A DNA stretch of 5,348 nt, from assembly GCA_937888665.1 (NCBI GenBank), contig CALBET010000449.1, positions 1 through 5,348 on the forward strand, written 5' to 3'. The DNA comes from an uncultured Acidobacteriota bacterium. GTDB lineage: Bacteria; Acidobacteriota; Vicinamibacteria; Vicinamibacterales; UBA8438. Shown here one piece after another: positions 1 to 5,348 of the stretch. The position numbers and the translations under genes are program-made. The notes beneath the pieces were generated by a model. That model was not told the origin of the DNA. It saw only the letters and a list, made by a program, of their open reading frames with translations, and made no database searches. Positions within the stretch are counted from its first letter, which is position 1, and every line of letters starts with the position of its first letter.

Positions 1-40
1 CAGCCAGGCGGGCTGTGACCGACGAAGTAACGCGACCAGA

Positions 41-55
41 CGGGCGCCTCGCCCG
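41..55 (-). terminator. Possible terminator hairpin after the Ig-like-domain gene
   Basis: An all-GC 6-bp stem, CGGGCG/CGCCCG, with a 3-base loop, begins five bases after the TAG at 61-63. The following bases are not U-rich, so intrinsic termination is doubtful. A weaker 5-bp stem (CAGCC/GGCTG, 1-15) follows at the window edge. The position is right for the end of the transcription unit; the evidence is otherwise thin. Confidence 0.3.
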
Positions 56-60
56 GAAAC

Positions 61-1899
61 CTAGCGCTCCGCTTCGAGCGCGAGGTTGAGCGATTGGGCT
101 TCGCCGCCGCGCAAGGTCATACGCGTGGCGCGCCGCCGCAGCTCCTCGAGGAATCGAGGTTCGAACCATTCACCCTCTTCGACGACCTCGACCACGGAGA
201 GAAGATAGTCTCCGGGTGGTAGTCCGCGGAGCCGGTACTGGGCGTTTTGATCAGGTCGGGACGCCAGGATGTGTCTGGAACGCGGCCGCCATAGCCGCTC
301 GTCGGTGGGAAAGGCGATGACCGTGAAGTCGGTCAGGGCGTCGCCGCCCTCATCGCGCACCGTGCCGGTGAGCTCGGTGATCTGGTCGGTGAGCACCAGC
401 ACGACGTGCTCAATCGATTCCTCGCCCCGGAGCTCGACCGGGGTGTCGATGACGTCGCGTCCCTCGAGTTGGACCGCATAGAGCTGCCACCCGTCCGGGG
501 CTCCGGTCACCCCGATCAGGCGCGGGCCAGGACCGATGTCGCCGAGGACGAAGCTGCCGTCCGGCTCGACACGCACGCCGGATTCGCCTTGCATCCGGAG
601 GCCTGACGAGACGAGCGGACTGGTCGTGATCGCCAATCGTTCAAAGGAGGGCGGTGGCGTCTGGCTGCTGGTGAATTCGACGGTGCCGCTGAGCCGGGCG
701 CCGCGACGCAGCATGAGCGTGACGTCGGTGACGTCTTGCCCCGCGACCGTGACCTCGTGATTCGCGAAGACCTGCTCGCGGTCTCCCCCTCGTCGGCCGG
801 CCAGCGCCTCCACCCTGTACCGACCGGGCGGGACGTTGCTGACCTCGAAGGAGCCGTCCTCTGCGACCCGACCGCCCAGCCCGTTGCCAGGTATGCGCCG
901 CGTGTCGTCGGTTGGGGTGAGCATGATCTGGGTGCCGCCGGCCGGCGACCCGTCGGGGGCGATGACCAGGCCGCCGACCCGCGCCATCGGGACGAGCTGC
1001 GCGGCGAAGTCGACGCCACTCATCACCTGGCTCAGGCCCAGGGTGAGCGGCATGGCCTGACGGATTTCGGTGACCCCGGGGTAGTAGGTCGGCGCAAAAC
1101 CGGTGGGCTCCGGGTCGCTCCCCGCGGCGGGGTTCGGGAACGGCCCGGCCCCTCCGCCTCGCCCGGCCCGTCCGAATGGTCCGCCCGCGCCGCCCCGACC
1201 GCCGAACCCGACACCGCCGCCACCCGGTCGCTGAATCAACGTCACGCTGACGAAGTAGTCGCCCGGCTCGAGGTCGAACACGCGGAACTGACCCCGGTCG
1301 TCGGTCTGGTCGGTGCCGGCTGGTTCGATCTGGCGCTCGCCCTGGCGATAGACATAGCGCGAGGCGAGCACCAGGGCCCGGGCCAGAGGCTCGCCGTCTT
1401 CATCCGACACCGTCCCGGTCAGCACCGATCCGCGAGGCAACGCGATGTCTACGCCTCGAAGCTGCGCGTTGGCATCAATCTGAATCGGGAGCGCCGGCTG
1501 TCGGGGGTGTTTCTGGCCGAACGCGAGGGTGACGAATCCCGCTTTGCTGACCGTCACCGTGTACCGGCCGGCCGCGAGATCGGCGAAGACGTATCGACCG
1601 GTCTCGTCCGTTTGAGCTCGGCGCCGGCCCCGGATGTCTTCGCCCTGCAGCGAGACGACTGCGCGCTTGACCACCGCCCCCGTATCGGCGCTCAGGACGC
1701 GACCGGACAGCGTCGCCTCGCCGCGGCTCGCCTCCTGCGCGGGTGTGTCGCGGGTTGGCTGTCCAAAGGGCTGGCTGGGCGGCTGGGCAGGAGACTGGGT
1801 GCCGCCGCGACGCGCCTGGCCGAGCGCCGTTCCCGGAGGCATCATCGCAACGATGGCCAGGCACAGGGCGACTGCCAGCACGGGTTGTCGTGTCCACAT
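61..1899 (-). CDS. Secreted protein with multiple carboxypeptidase-regulatory-like domains
   Basis: 612 residues from the ATG at 1899. The N-terminus (WTRQPVLAVALCLAIVAMM, then GTALGQA) is a Sec signal peptide, followed by a Gln/Pro-rich linker to ~55. About five Ig-like/CarboxypepD_reg units follow at ~62-153, 158-221, 303-366, 400-470 and 508-570. Each tends to show the signature (L/V)(S/T)G.V.....G.....A.V followed by a GxF/GRY...LxPGxYxV hairpin, for example ATLSGRVLSADTGAVVKRA and FRVFDLEPGDYFVSV. A Gly-rich tract (225-256) lies between units two and three, and APTYYPG follows at 269-275. There is no peptidase domain and no TonB-dependent beta-barrel, so it is not a carboxypeptidase. A structural, adhesive or carbohydrate-binding envelope role is possible but unproven. 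A GTG at 1914 would add five residues before the same signal peptide; the ATG is preferred because it gives a standard signal-peptide N-terminus. The C-terminus (WFEPRFLEELRRRATRMTL, then GGEAQSLNLAL) looks complete. Confidence 0.88.
   Translation of the reverse strand: MWTRQPVLAVALCLAIVAMMPPGTALGQARRGGTQSPAQPPSQPFGQPTRDTPAQEASRGEATLSGRVLSADTGAVVKRAVVSLQGEDIRGRRRAQTDETGRYVFADLAAGRYTVTVSKAGFVTLAFGQKHPRQPALPIQIDANAQLRGVDIALPRGSVLTGTVSDEDGEPLARALVLASRYVYRQGERQIEPAGTDQTDDRGQFRVFDLEPGDYFVSVTLIQRPGGGGVGFGGRGGAGGPFGRAGRGGGAGPFPNPAAGSDPEPTGFAPTYYPGVTEIRQAMPLTLGLSQVMSGVDFAAQLVPMARVGGLVIAPDGSPAGGTQIMLTPTDDTRRIPGNGLGGRVAEDGSFEVSNVPPGRYRVEALAGRRGGDREQVFANHEVTVAGQDVTDVTLMLRRGARLSGTVEFTSSQTPPPSFERLAITTSPLVSSGLRMQGESGVRVEPDGSFVLGDIGPGPRLIGVTGAPDGWQLYAVQLEGRDVIDTPVELRGEESIEHVVLVLTDQITELTGTVRDEGGDALTDFTVIAFPTDERLWRPRSRHILASRPDQNAQYRLRGLPPGDYLLSVVEVVEEGEWFEPRFLEELRRRATRMTLRGGEAQSLNLALEAER
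1132..1227 (-). repeat. Gly-rich low-complexity tract inside the Ig-like-domain gene
   Basis: Encodes about 32 residues made mostly of Gly with Arg, Ala, Phe and Pro (GGGGVGFGGRGGAGGPFGR and onward), from degenerate GGN codons. It follows the second Ig-like unit and precedes the APTYYPG segment. It is probably a flexible linker and prone to length change. Confidence 0.7.
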
Positions 1900-2004
1900 G
1901 GATAGGACCGGCACGGTACTACAGACCCCAGCGGCCGCCCCGATATTTCACCTGTCGCCGCGGAACGTGTCGGGCGGATGGCGACGATGCTTCACCACGG
2001 GCTG
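1900..2004 (-). other. Intergenic region upstream of the Ig-like-domain gene
   Basis: About 105 bases between the ZIP TAA and the ATG at 1899. It contains a GCGGCCGC palindrome at 1931-1938 and one locally AT-rich spot (GTGAAATATC on the minus strand, near 1942-1951). No pair of -35/-10 boxes with proper spacing stands out, and no hairpin plus U-tract is present. It is the longest gap in the window and so the likeliest place for a separate promoter, but I cannot assign one. Confidence 0.4.
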
Positions 2005-2760
2005 TTAGAGCAACACGATGGTACCGACGCCAAGCGCAATCATCACCACTTGACGAACCGCGCCGACGTCGACGGCTTCCCGGTGCAGGCCCGGGATCAG
2101 GTCGGACATGGCGACATAGAGGAAGCTGCCCGCCGCGAAGGCCAGCACGTAGGGAAGCGCGTTCGGAGCCACGCCGGCGGCCACGTAGACCGCGACCGCC
2201 CCTAAGGCGCAGGTCGACGCAGACAGGGTATTGAGCACGAGCGCGCGTGAGCGCGAGTAGCCGGCGTCGAGCAAAATCGCAAAATCACCCACTTCTTGCG
2301 GGATCTGGTGGGCCGCCACCGCCACCGCGGTGGTGAGTCCCAGGGGGAACGACGTGAGCACGGCCGCGCCGACGATGGCGCCGTCGGTGAAGTTGTGCAG
2401 TCCGCCGCCGATCAGGATCAGGGTCGCACTGGTCTCATGCGCGTCGCAGTCGGCGGTGTGACAGTGACGCCACAGGACCAGTTTTTCCAGCATGAAGAAG
2501 GTGAGGATGCCGGCGAGCAGCGCGCCCAGCGCCGCCGGGGCTCGGAGTGACTCGAGCGCCTCCGGAACCAGTTTGAGTAACGCCACCCCGAGCAAGGTGC
2601 CGACGGCGTAGCTGATCAGGTCTGGAACGACCTGGAGTCGGGTGTCTCGCCGCAGCAGGAGGAGAGGCGACGCCAGCAGCACGCCACCCCCGCTGCCCAC
2701 AAGACTCAGACCGATGGCCGCAAGCAAGTCCACGCGCCGGATGATAGCAGAGGGGTACAC
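2005..2760 (-). CDS. ZIP-family divalent metal transporter
   Basis: A hydrophobic 251-residue inner-membrane protein with about eight predicted TM segments and a short extramembrane C-terminus. It matches the ZIP (ZRT/IRT-like) family, which moves Zn2+, Fe2+ or Mn2+ into the cytoplasm. TM4 carries HNFTDG (residues 122-127) and TM5 carries HQIPQEVGD (151-159), the two half-motifs that build the transport-site metal centre. The loop before TM4 is His/Cys-rich (RHCHTADCDAHE, 98-109), as in the variable metal-binding loop of ZIPs. Position 152 is Gln where the LIV-1/ZIP13-like pattern HExPxExGD has an acidic residue. The start is uncertain. GTG at 2760 gives nine residues before DLLAAIGLSL (TM1), while GTG at 2733 would begin right at TM1; neither has a clear Shine-Dalgarno. 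The gene lies 40 bases after the VWA stop and may be cotranscribed with it. Metal specificity cannot be read from the sequence. Confidence 0.92.
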   Translation of the reverse strand: MYPSAIIRRVDLLAAIGLSLVGSGGGVLLASPLLLLRRDTRLQVVPDLISYAVGTLLGVALLKLVPEALESLRAPAALGALLAGILTFFMLEKLVLWRHCHTADCDAHETSATLILIGGGLHNFTDGAIVGAAVLTSFPLGLTTAVAVAAHQIPQEVGDFAILLDAGYSRSRALVLNTLSASTCALGAVAVYVAAGVAPNALPYVLAFAAGSFLYVAMSDLIPGLHREAVDVGAVRQVVMIALGVGTIVLL

Positions 2761-2762
2761 CG

Positions 2763-2780
2763 CCGCTCTGGGCAGAGCGG
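2763..2780 (-). other. Hairpin between the VWA and ZIP genes
   Basis: A perfect 7-bp stem, CCGCTCT/AGAGCGG, with a 4-base loop, lies in the 40-base gap and ends two bases before the GTG at 2760. No U-tract follows, so a classic terminator is unlikely. If the ZIP gene starts at 2760, the hairpin covers the ribosome-binding region and could restrain translation. If it starts at 2733, the hairpin is simply in the leader. Confidence 0.4.
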
Positions 2781-2800
2781 GCCACGGCTCATAGGGGGCC

Positions 2801-3886
2801 TCAGGGGGAGGCGGTATATCCGCGTCGGGCTCGGACCCGGTAGGCCGGATCTCGCACCTCGACCCGGATGGCGTGCCAGCGGCCGTCTGGCTCCGAGTCG
2901 GACGGATAGCCGAGGTAGTACTGCTGGCTCAGCTCACGCGCGATGCCGGCTGTGGCCGGGTCGAGGTCGCCGGCGTCACGCACGATCTCCGTCCGGCCGC
3001 CGCTGTCGTCGGTCAGATCTCGAAGCGCGGACACGTTGACCCGATCCTCTTGATTGCCGCCGCCGGCGGGGCGCCCCGTCGGCAGCTGGGGCGCCCGGCC
3101 CCCGCCGCCCGGAAACGGAAAGGGGCTCGGGTTGGGTCTCGGGGATGGAATGGGAATGGACCGACCGCGGGGGTTCCAACCGGCGCGCCGAGATTCTCCG
3201 TCGATGCCGATCGCATAGACGAGCGCCTCGCTCTCCCGGATGAGCTGGCGCAGGGCCCTGACGTCGGTTTCACTGTTGGTGTCGTTGCCGTCGGAGATGA
3301 TCAGCAGTGCCTTTTTCCGGTGCTGCCCCTCCGCGACCCGCGGCACCGATTCCGCCACAGCGTCGTACATCGCCGTTCCGCCCCGGGGCCGAATGCCACG
3401 CAGCGCGCGACTCACACGATCGCGGTCGACGGTCCAGTCCTGGAGCAACTCGGGCGTGTAGTTGAATTCGTACAAGAAGATCTCGTCGTCCGGGGCGAGC
3501 AGCTCGTACAGGAAGCGGTCGAGCGCGGTCCGTGCCGCGTCCATCTTTCGGCCCTCCATGCTCCCGCTCGTGTCGAGCGCGATACCCAAGCTGACCGGTA
3601 CTCGCTCGTTGCTGAACTGCGTCACGTCGACCTGCTCGCCATCCTCGTAGATGGTGAAGTCGTCCCGGGTGAGCCCACCGACAAAGCGGCCACGGGCGTC
3701 AGTGACGGTCGCCGTCACGTTGATCAGATTGACGCCGGTGCGGAAGACGAACCGCTGGTCGTCTTCAGTGGTCGCCGGTGCGTCCTTGGGTGCCTGGCCG
3801 GTGTCGTCTCGGGGTGGTTGCTGACCGGCCAGGACAATCGGGACCGTCGCCAGGGCGAGCACCGTGAGTGTCTGTCGGATGGTCAT
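2801..3886 (-). CDS. Secreted VWA-domain protein (VWFA-related Acidobacterial type)
   Basis: A 361-residue protein. Residues 1-20 look like a Sec signal peptide (TLTVLALATVPIVLA before GQQ) with no lipobox Cys. Residues ~48-92 form the N-terminal beta region (NLINVTATVTDARGRFVGGL, then FTIYEDGEQ) typical of the Acidobacterial VWFA-related family. A VWA domain spans ~97-230. Its metal-ion-dependent adhesion site is complete: DTSGS at 105-109, Thr171 in RGGTAMYDA and Asp199 in ISDGND, so divalent-cation-dependent binding of a partner protein is expected. A Pro/Gly-rich insertion at 243-278 precedes the last part (ALRDLTDDSGGRTE) and the C-terminal signature LSQQYYLGYP...RVEVRDPAYRVRARRGY. The ATG at 3886 is supported by GGAAGAG seven bases upstream and by the 4-base ATGA overlap with the FxLYD-like gene. 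It is likely periplasmic or extracytoplasmic; the ligand is unknown. Members of this family are abundant and functionally uncharacterised in Acidobacteriota. Confidence 0.92.
   Translation of the reverse strand: MTIRQTLTVLALATVPIVLAGQQPPRDDTGQAPKDAPATTEDDQRFVFRTGVNLINVTATVTDARGRFVGGLTRDDFTIYEDGEQVDVTQFSNERVPVSLGIALDTSGSMEGRKMDAARTALDRFLYELLAPDDEIFLYEFNYTPELLQDWTVDRDRVSRALRGIRPRGGTAMYDAVAESVPRVAEGQHRKKALLIISDGNDTNSETDVRALRQLIRESEALVYAIGIDGESRRAGWNPRGRSIPIPSPRPNPSPFPFPGGGGRAPQLPTGRPAGGGNQEDRVNVSALRDLTDDSGGRTEIVRDAGDLDPATAGIARELSQQYYLGYPSDSEPDGRWHAIRVEVRDPAYRVRARRGYTASP
3053..3160 (-). repeat. Pro/Gly-rich low-complexity insertion in the VWA gene
   Basis: Encodes residues 243-278: SIPIPSPRPNPSPFPFPGGGG, then a Gly/Pro stretch ending in GGGNQE. 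It lies after the VWA strand VYAIGID and before the conserved C-terminal part, so it is probably a disordered exposed loop. Confidence 0.7.
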
Positions 3887-4638
3887 GGTTGGACTCTTCC
3901 GGCCGTGGCCGCGGTCTCACCAGCGTCCGGCGTCCGCCGACGATCGATGTGTGGGACACTCGTCTGGTCCTGCGCGAAACTGATCCGATATCGACTGATG
4001 CGGTCGGCGTCCGGCATCGAAATGGTGAACGGCGTTTCGCTGCCTGGGGCCAGTGCCCGCACCGGCAGCGGCGTCTGCCCGGTCCCGATCAGCGTGCCGT
4101 CTCGATCGAAGACGGTGGCCATGACGCTCAGCCGCCCGCGGTCCACGCCGTCGGTCGGGTTTCGCAGGGCCCCGCTAATCGCTAGATACTCACCCTGCCT
4201 GGCGTGCGCAAGTGAGAGGAGCTCGACCGGGGTTGCCGGCCCGGACGCCACCGGTGGAGAGGCTTCGCGGCCAGACCGCATCGCGATGGTCGCCACCACG
4301 AGCACCACCCCCACCGCCGCAACAGTTGCCAGGAGCGGCCGGCGCGACACTGAGGGTTCTGGCGCGACGGTGAGCAGCTCGGGTGATCGCGGCACAGACG
4401 GTGGGTTTGGCACGGCTGGTACCCGGGACGCGGGTGGGGCCGACCCACGCGACCGCGGCCGCGTGGCTGCGCCACCGCCCGTGCCGTCCCGGGTGTGATC
4501 GAGCTCGGTCAGCAACGCGGCGACCCGCGCGTCCGAACGGCGTCGTTCCTCCCGAATGACCCGCCAGGCCACGACGCCCATGGCGAACGCCATCGTCAAC
4601 GAAATTGCGGTCACACTGACCAGGGCGATATCCATCAT
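3883..4638 (-). CDS. Membrane-anchored protein with FxLYD/DUF3426-like C-terminal domain
   Basis: A 251-residue protein. Residues ~5-26 form a first TM helix followed by a basic stretch (REERRR), which suggests a cytoplasmic side. Residues 27-100 are a short helical segment and then a Pro/Arg/Ser-rich disordered linker. Residues ~101-119 (LLATVAAVGVVLVVATIAM) form a second TM helix, leading to a soluble domain at ~137-228 that is probably periplasmic. The domain has the pattern ISGALRNPTDG, VMATVFDRDGTLIGTGQTPL, ALAPGSETPFTISMP, which resembles FxLYD/DUF3426-type beta-sandwich domains found in bacterial membrane proteins. No catalytic residues are evident. Two consecutive ATGs (4636-4638 and 4633-4635) follow a purine-rich GGGAAAGAG, so the second ATG may be the true start. 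The stop overlaps the VWA start as ATGA, indicating translational coupling. The FxLYD assignment rests on pattern resemblance, and the biological role is unknown. Confidence 0.82.
   Translation of the reverse strand: MMDIALVSVTAISLTMAFAMGVVAWRVIREERRRSDARVAALLTELDHTRDGTGGGAATRPRSRGSAPPASRVPAVPNPPSVPRSPELLTVAPEPSVSRRPLLATVAAVGVVLVVATIAMRSGREASPPVASGPATPVELLSLAHARQGEYLAISGALRNPTDGVDRGRLSVMATVFDRDGTLIGTGQTPLPVRALAPGSETPFTISMPDADRISRYRISFAQDQTSVPHIDRRRTPDAGETAATAGRVQP
3894..3900 (-). promoter_or_regulatory. Ribosome binding site of the VWA gene
   Basis: GGAAGAG on the minus strand, seven bases before the ATG at 3884-3886 and inside the last codons of the upstream gene. It supports this start and lets ribosomes finishing the FxLYD-like gene reinitiate here. 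Confidence 0.5.
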
Positions 4639-4661
4639 CTCTTTCCCAAGCTTAGGGCTCT

Positions 4662-4674
4662 GACCCTCAGGGTC
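4662..4674. repeat. 13-base perfect inverted repeat GACCCT-C-AGGGTC
   Basis: Two 6-base arms around a single central base, in the 57-base gap between the TonB-family stop and the FxLYD-like start. The spacer is too short for a stable RNA hairpin loop, so a dimeric protein-binding site or chance are the alternatives. It lies 24 bases upstream of the next start codon and no promoter elements could be assigned around it. Confidence 0.25.
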
Positions 4675-4677
4675 CGT

Positions 4678-4693
4678 GCCTCGTGCGCGAGGC
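4678..4693 (-). other. Intergenic hairpin just after the TonB-family stop
   Basis: A perfect 6-bp inverted repeat, GCCTCG/CGAGGC, with a 4-base loop, begins two bases after the TAG at 4696-4698. No U-tract follows on the minus strand, so it is not a classic intrinsic terminator. It may stabilise the upstream mRNA or partly attenuate transcription into the FxLYD and VWA genes. Function is inferred only from position. Confidence 0.35.
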
Positions 4694-4695
4694 CA

Positions 4696-5348
4696 CTATC
4701 GCAGTCTGAACTCCACCGCCACCTCGACGAGCACGGCGACAGGTGCGCCCTGTCGCCGTGCCGGTGAAAATTGCCACTGTCGGACGGCGGCGATCGCGCG
4801 TTCGTCCAGCCCGGACCCGAGGTGTCGCAGCACGCGCACGTCGGTGACGGTGCCGTTCGCCGTGACGACCATCTCCAGCAGCACTTCCCCTTCGACCCCC
4901 GCTCGGCGGGCCTGCTCGGTGTAGTCGGGGGTCACTTCGCGCACGAGTCCCGGCGGTTCGATTCCGCTCCCAGGCCGGTACGGTCCGCCGCCCGTGCCGC
5001 CCCCGTCGCCAGCGCCGACTCCGCGGCCGGTGCCCTGGCCGACCCCAACCCCGGCGCCGCGGCCGACCCCGCCTCCGGCTCCGGTGCCGCGGCTGTCGGC
5101 GACGGGGGCCGGCGACGCCACGATCCGGCTCAGGAGGCCGGACACATCTCGTGTGTTCGCCCCGACCGCCGCCAGGGGCGCGAGCAGCTCAGGCAGGGGG
5201 TCTCTTACAAGCGGTGGTGGTGGCGTCGGTGTCGGCTTGGCCCGCGGGGGCGTGAGCTGGGGCGGTGCGCGGCGCGGCAGTGGGCTACTGACCGTCCGTG
5301 ACCCCTCCCGCTCTGCCGGCGGCGGCGTCGGTTCGCGGCGTCCGCCAC
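4696..5348 (-). CDS. TonB-family protein, C-terminal part (5' end beyond window edge)
   Basis: The frame ends with TAG at 4696-4698 and stays open to the right edge, giving about 216 visible residues with no stop. The visible part begins with a Pro-rich stretch (PTPPP, TPTPPPP; 5215-5330), as in the periplasm-spanning linker of TonB proteins. A short segment with ANTRD follows, then a Gly-X linker (4984-5088), the motif PYRPGSGIEPP, and a TonB C-terminal domain of about 88 residues. That domain shows the family signatures YTEQARRAGVEGEV, NGTVTDVRVLRHLG, GLDERAIAAVRQWQFSPAR and a final VEFRLR. TonB family members pass proton-motive-force energy from the inner membrane to outer-membrane receptors; some solitary homologues have other envelope roles. 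No ExbB, ExbD or receptor gene is visible. A GTG at 5145 could start a shorter frame, but it lies inside the domain architecture and would remove the linker, so I treat it as internal. The N-terminal TM anchor should lie just outside the window. The family call is firm; the physiological partner is unknown. Confidence 0.9.
   Translation of the reverse strand, partial: GGRREPTPPPAEREGSRTVSSPLPRRAPPQLTPPRAKPTPTPPPPLVRDPLPELLAPLAAVGANTRDVSGLLSRIVASPAPVADSRGTGAGGGVGRGAGVGVGQGTGRGVGAGDGGGTGGGPYRPGSGIEPPGLVREVTPDYTEQARRAGVEGEVLLEMVVTANGTVTDVRVLRHLGSGLDERAIAAVRQWQFSPARRQGAPVAVLVEVAVEFRLR
4984..5088 (-). repeat. Gly-X low-complexity tract inside the TonB-family gene
   Basis: About 35 codons in which nearly every second residue is Gly (GTGAGGGVGRGAGVGVGQ and onward), encoded by degenerate 6-base units rich in GGN and GCN/GTN. 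It separates the Pro-rich linker from the TonB C-terminal domain. It is probably a flexible spacer and, as DNA, a candidate for length variation between strains. Confidence 0.75.

Noticed and set aside
1..60. Minus-strand reading FPGEAPVWSRYFVGH in the last 60 bases, which looks protein-like
   Set aside because: In this frame there is a stop at 117-119 and no ATG, GTG or TTG between it and the edge, so no start is visible. It could be a chance reading; a frameshifted extension cannot be supported from 60 bases.
61..1899. Annotation as a carboxypeptidase
   Set aside because: Only the regulatory-like Ig domains are present. There is no zinc-peptidase domain, so an enzymatic name would be misleading.
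736..1905. 389-codon open frame on the plus strand
   Set aside because: Antisense and in codon register with the Ig-like-domain gene, so its openness is expected from GC-rich codon use. The translation shows no domain, signal peptide or membrane segment, while the minus strand has repeated domain signatures.
1931..1938. GCGGCCGC palindrome in the gap as an operator
   Set aside because: Short all-GC palindromes are expected by chance in sequence this GC-rich, and no promoter elements surround it.
2873..4498. 541-codon open frame on the plus strand
   Set aside because: It is antisense to the VWA and FxLYD-like genes. Over the VWA gene its codons are exactly in register with the sense codons, where stops would require sense TTA, CTA or TCA, which are rare in GC-rich genes. 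The translation is Arg/Pro/Val-rich with no recognisable domain, and both sense genes have clear family signatures.
4696..5145. Complete short TonB-like gene starting at GTG 5145
   Set aside because: The same frame continues without a stop to the window edge and encodes a Pro-rich TonB-type linker, so the GTG is very probably an internal Val codon and the gene is cut by the edge.

Overview
The window is GC-rich bacterial DNA and is almost fully coding. All five genes I can support lie on the minus strand, so transcription runs from the right edge to the left. The best taxonomic guess is Acidobacteriota, probably a Vicinamibacteria-like lineage. Three things suggest this: a secreted VWA protein with the layout of the 'VWFA-related Acidobacterial domain' family, a secreted protein made of repeated carboxypeptidase-regulatory-like (Ig-like) domains, and a TonB-family protein with a Gly-X linker ending in PYRPGSGIEPP. 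This is family recognition from memory and was not tested by a search.

Layout in transcription order: (1) a TonB-family protein whose 5' end lies beyond the right edge (4696-5348); (2) a membrane-anchored protein with two predicted TM segments and a C-terminal FxLYD/DUF3426-like domain (3883-4638); (3) a secreted VWA protein with an intact MIDAS (2801-3886), whose start overlaps the previous stop as ATGA; (4) a ZIP-family metal transporter (2005-2760); (5) a secreted multi-domain carboxypeptidase-regulatory-like protein (61-1899). The gaps are 57, -4, 40 and about 105 bases, so genes 1-4 are probably one transcript. Gene 5 may belong to it or have its own promoter. No convincing promoter and no hairpin with a U-tract was found.

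The products are nearly all envelope proteins: a TonB-type transducer, an inner-membrane protein, an exported VWA protein, an inner-membrane metal permease and an exported Ig-like protein. A shared envelope role is plausible, but the sequence does not prove a pathway. I see no mobile element, CRISPR array, tRNA, rRNA or phage gene. The long plus-strand open frames are antisense shadows. I do not see a clearly new system. The points most worth checking are a Gln replacing the usual acidic residue in the ZIP metal site, the coupled FxLYD/VWA pair, and low-complexity insertions in three of the five proteins.
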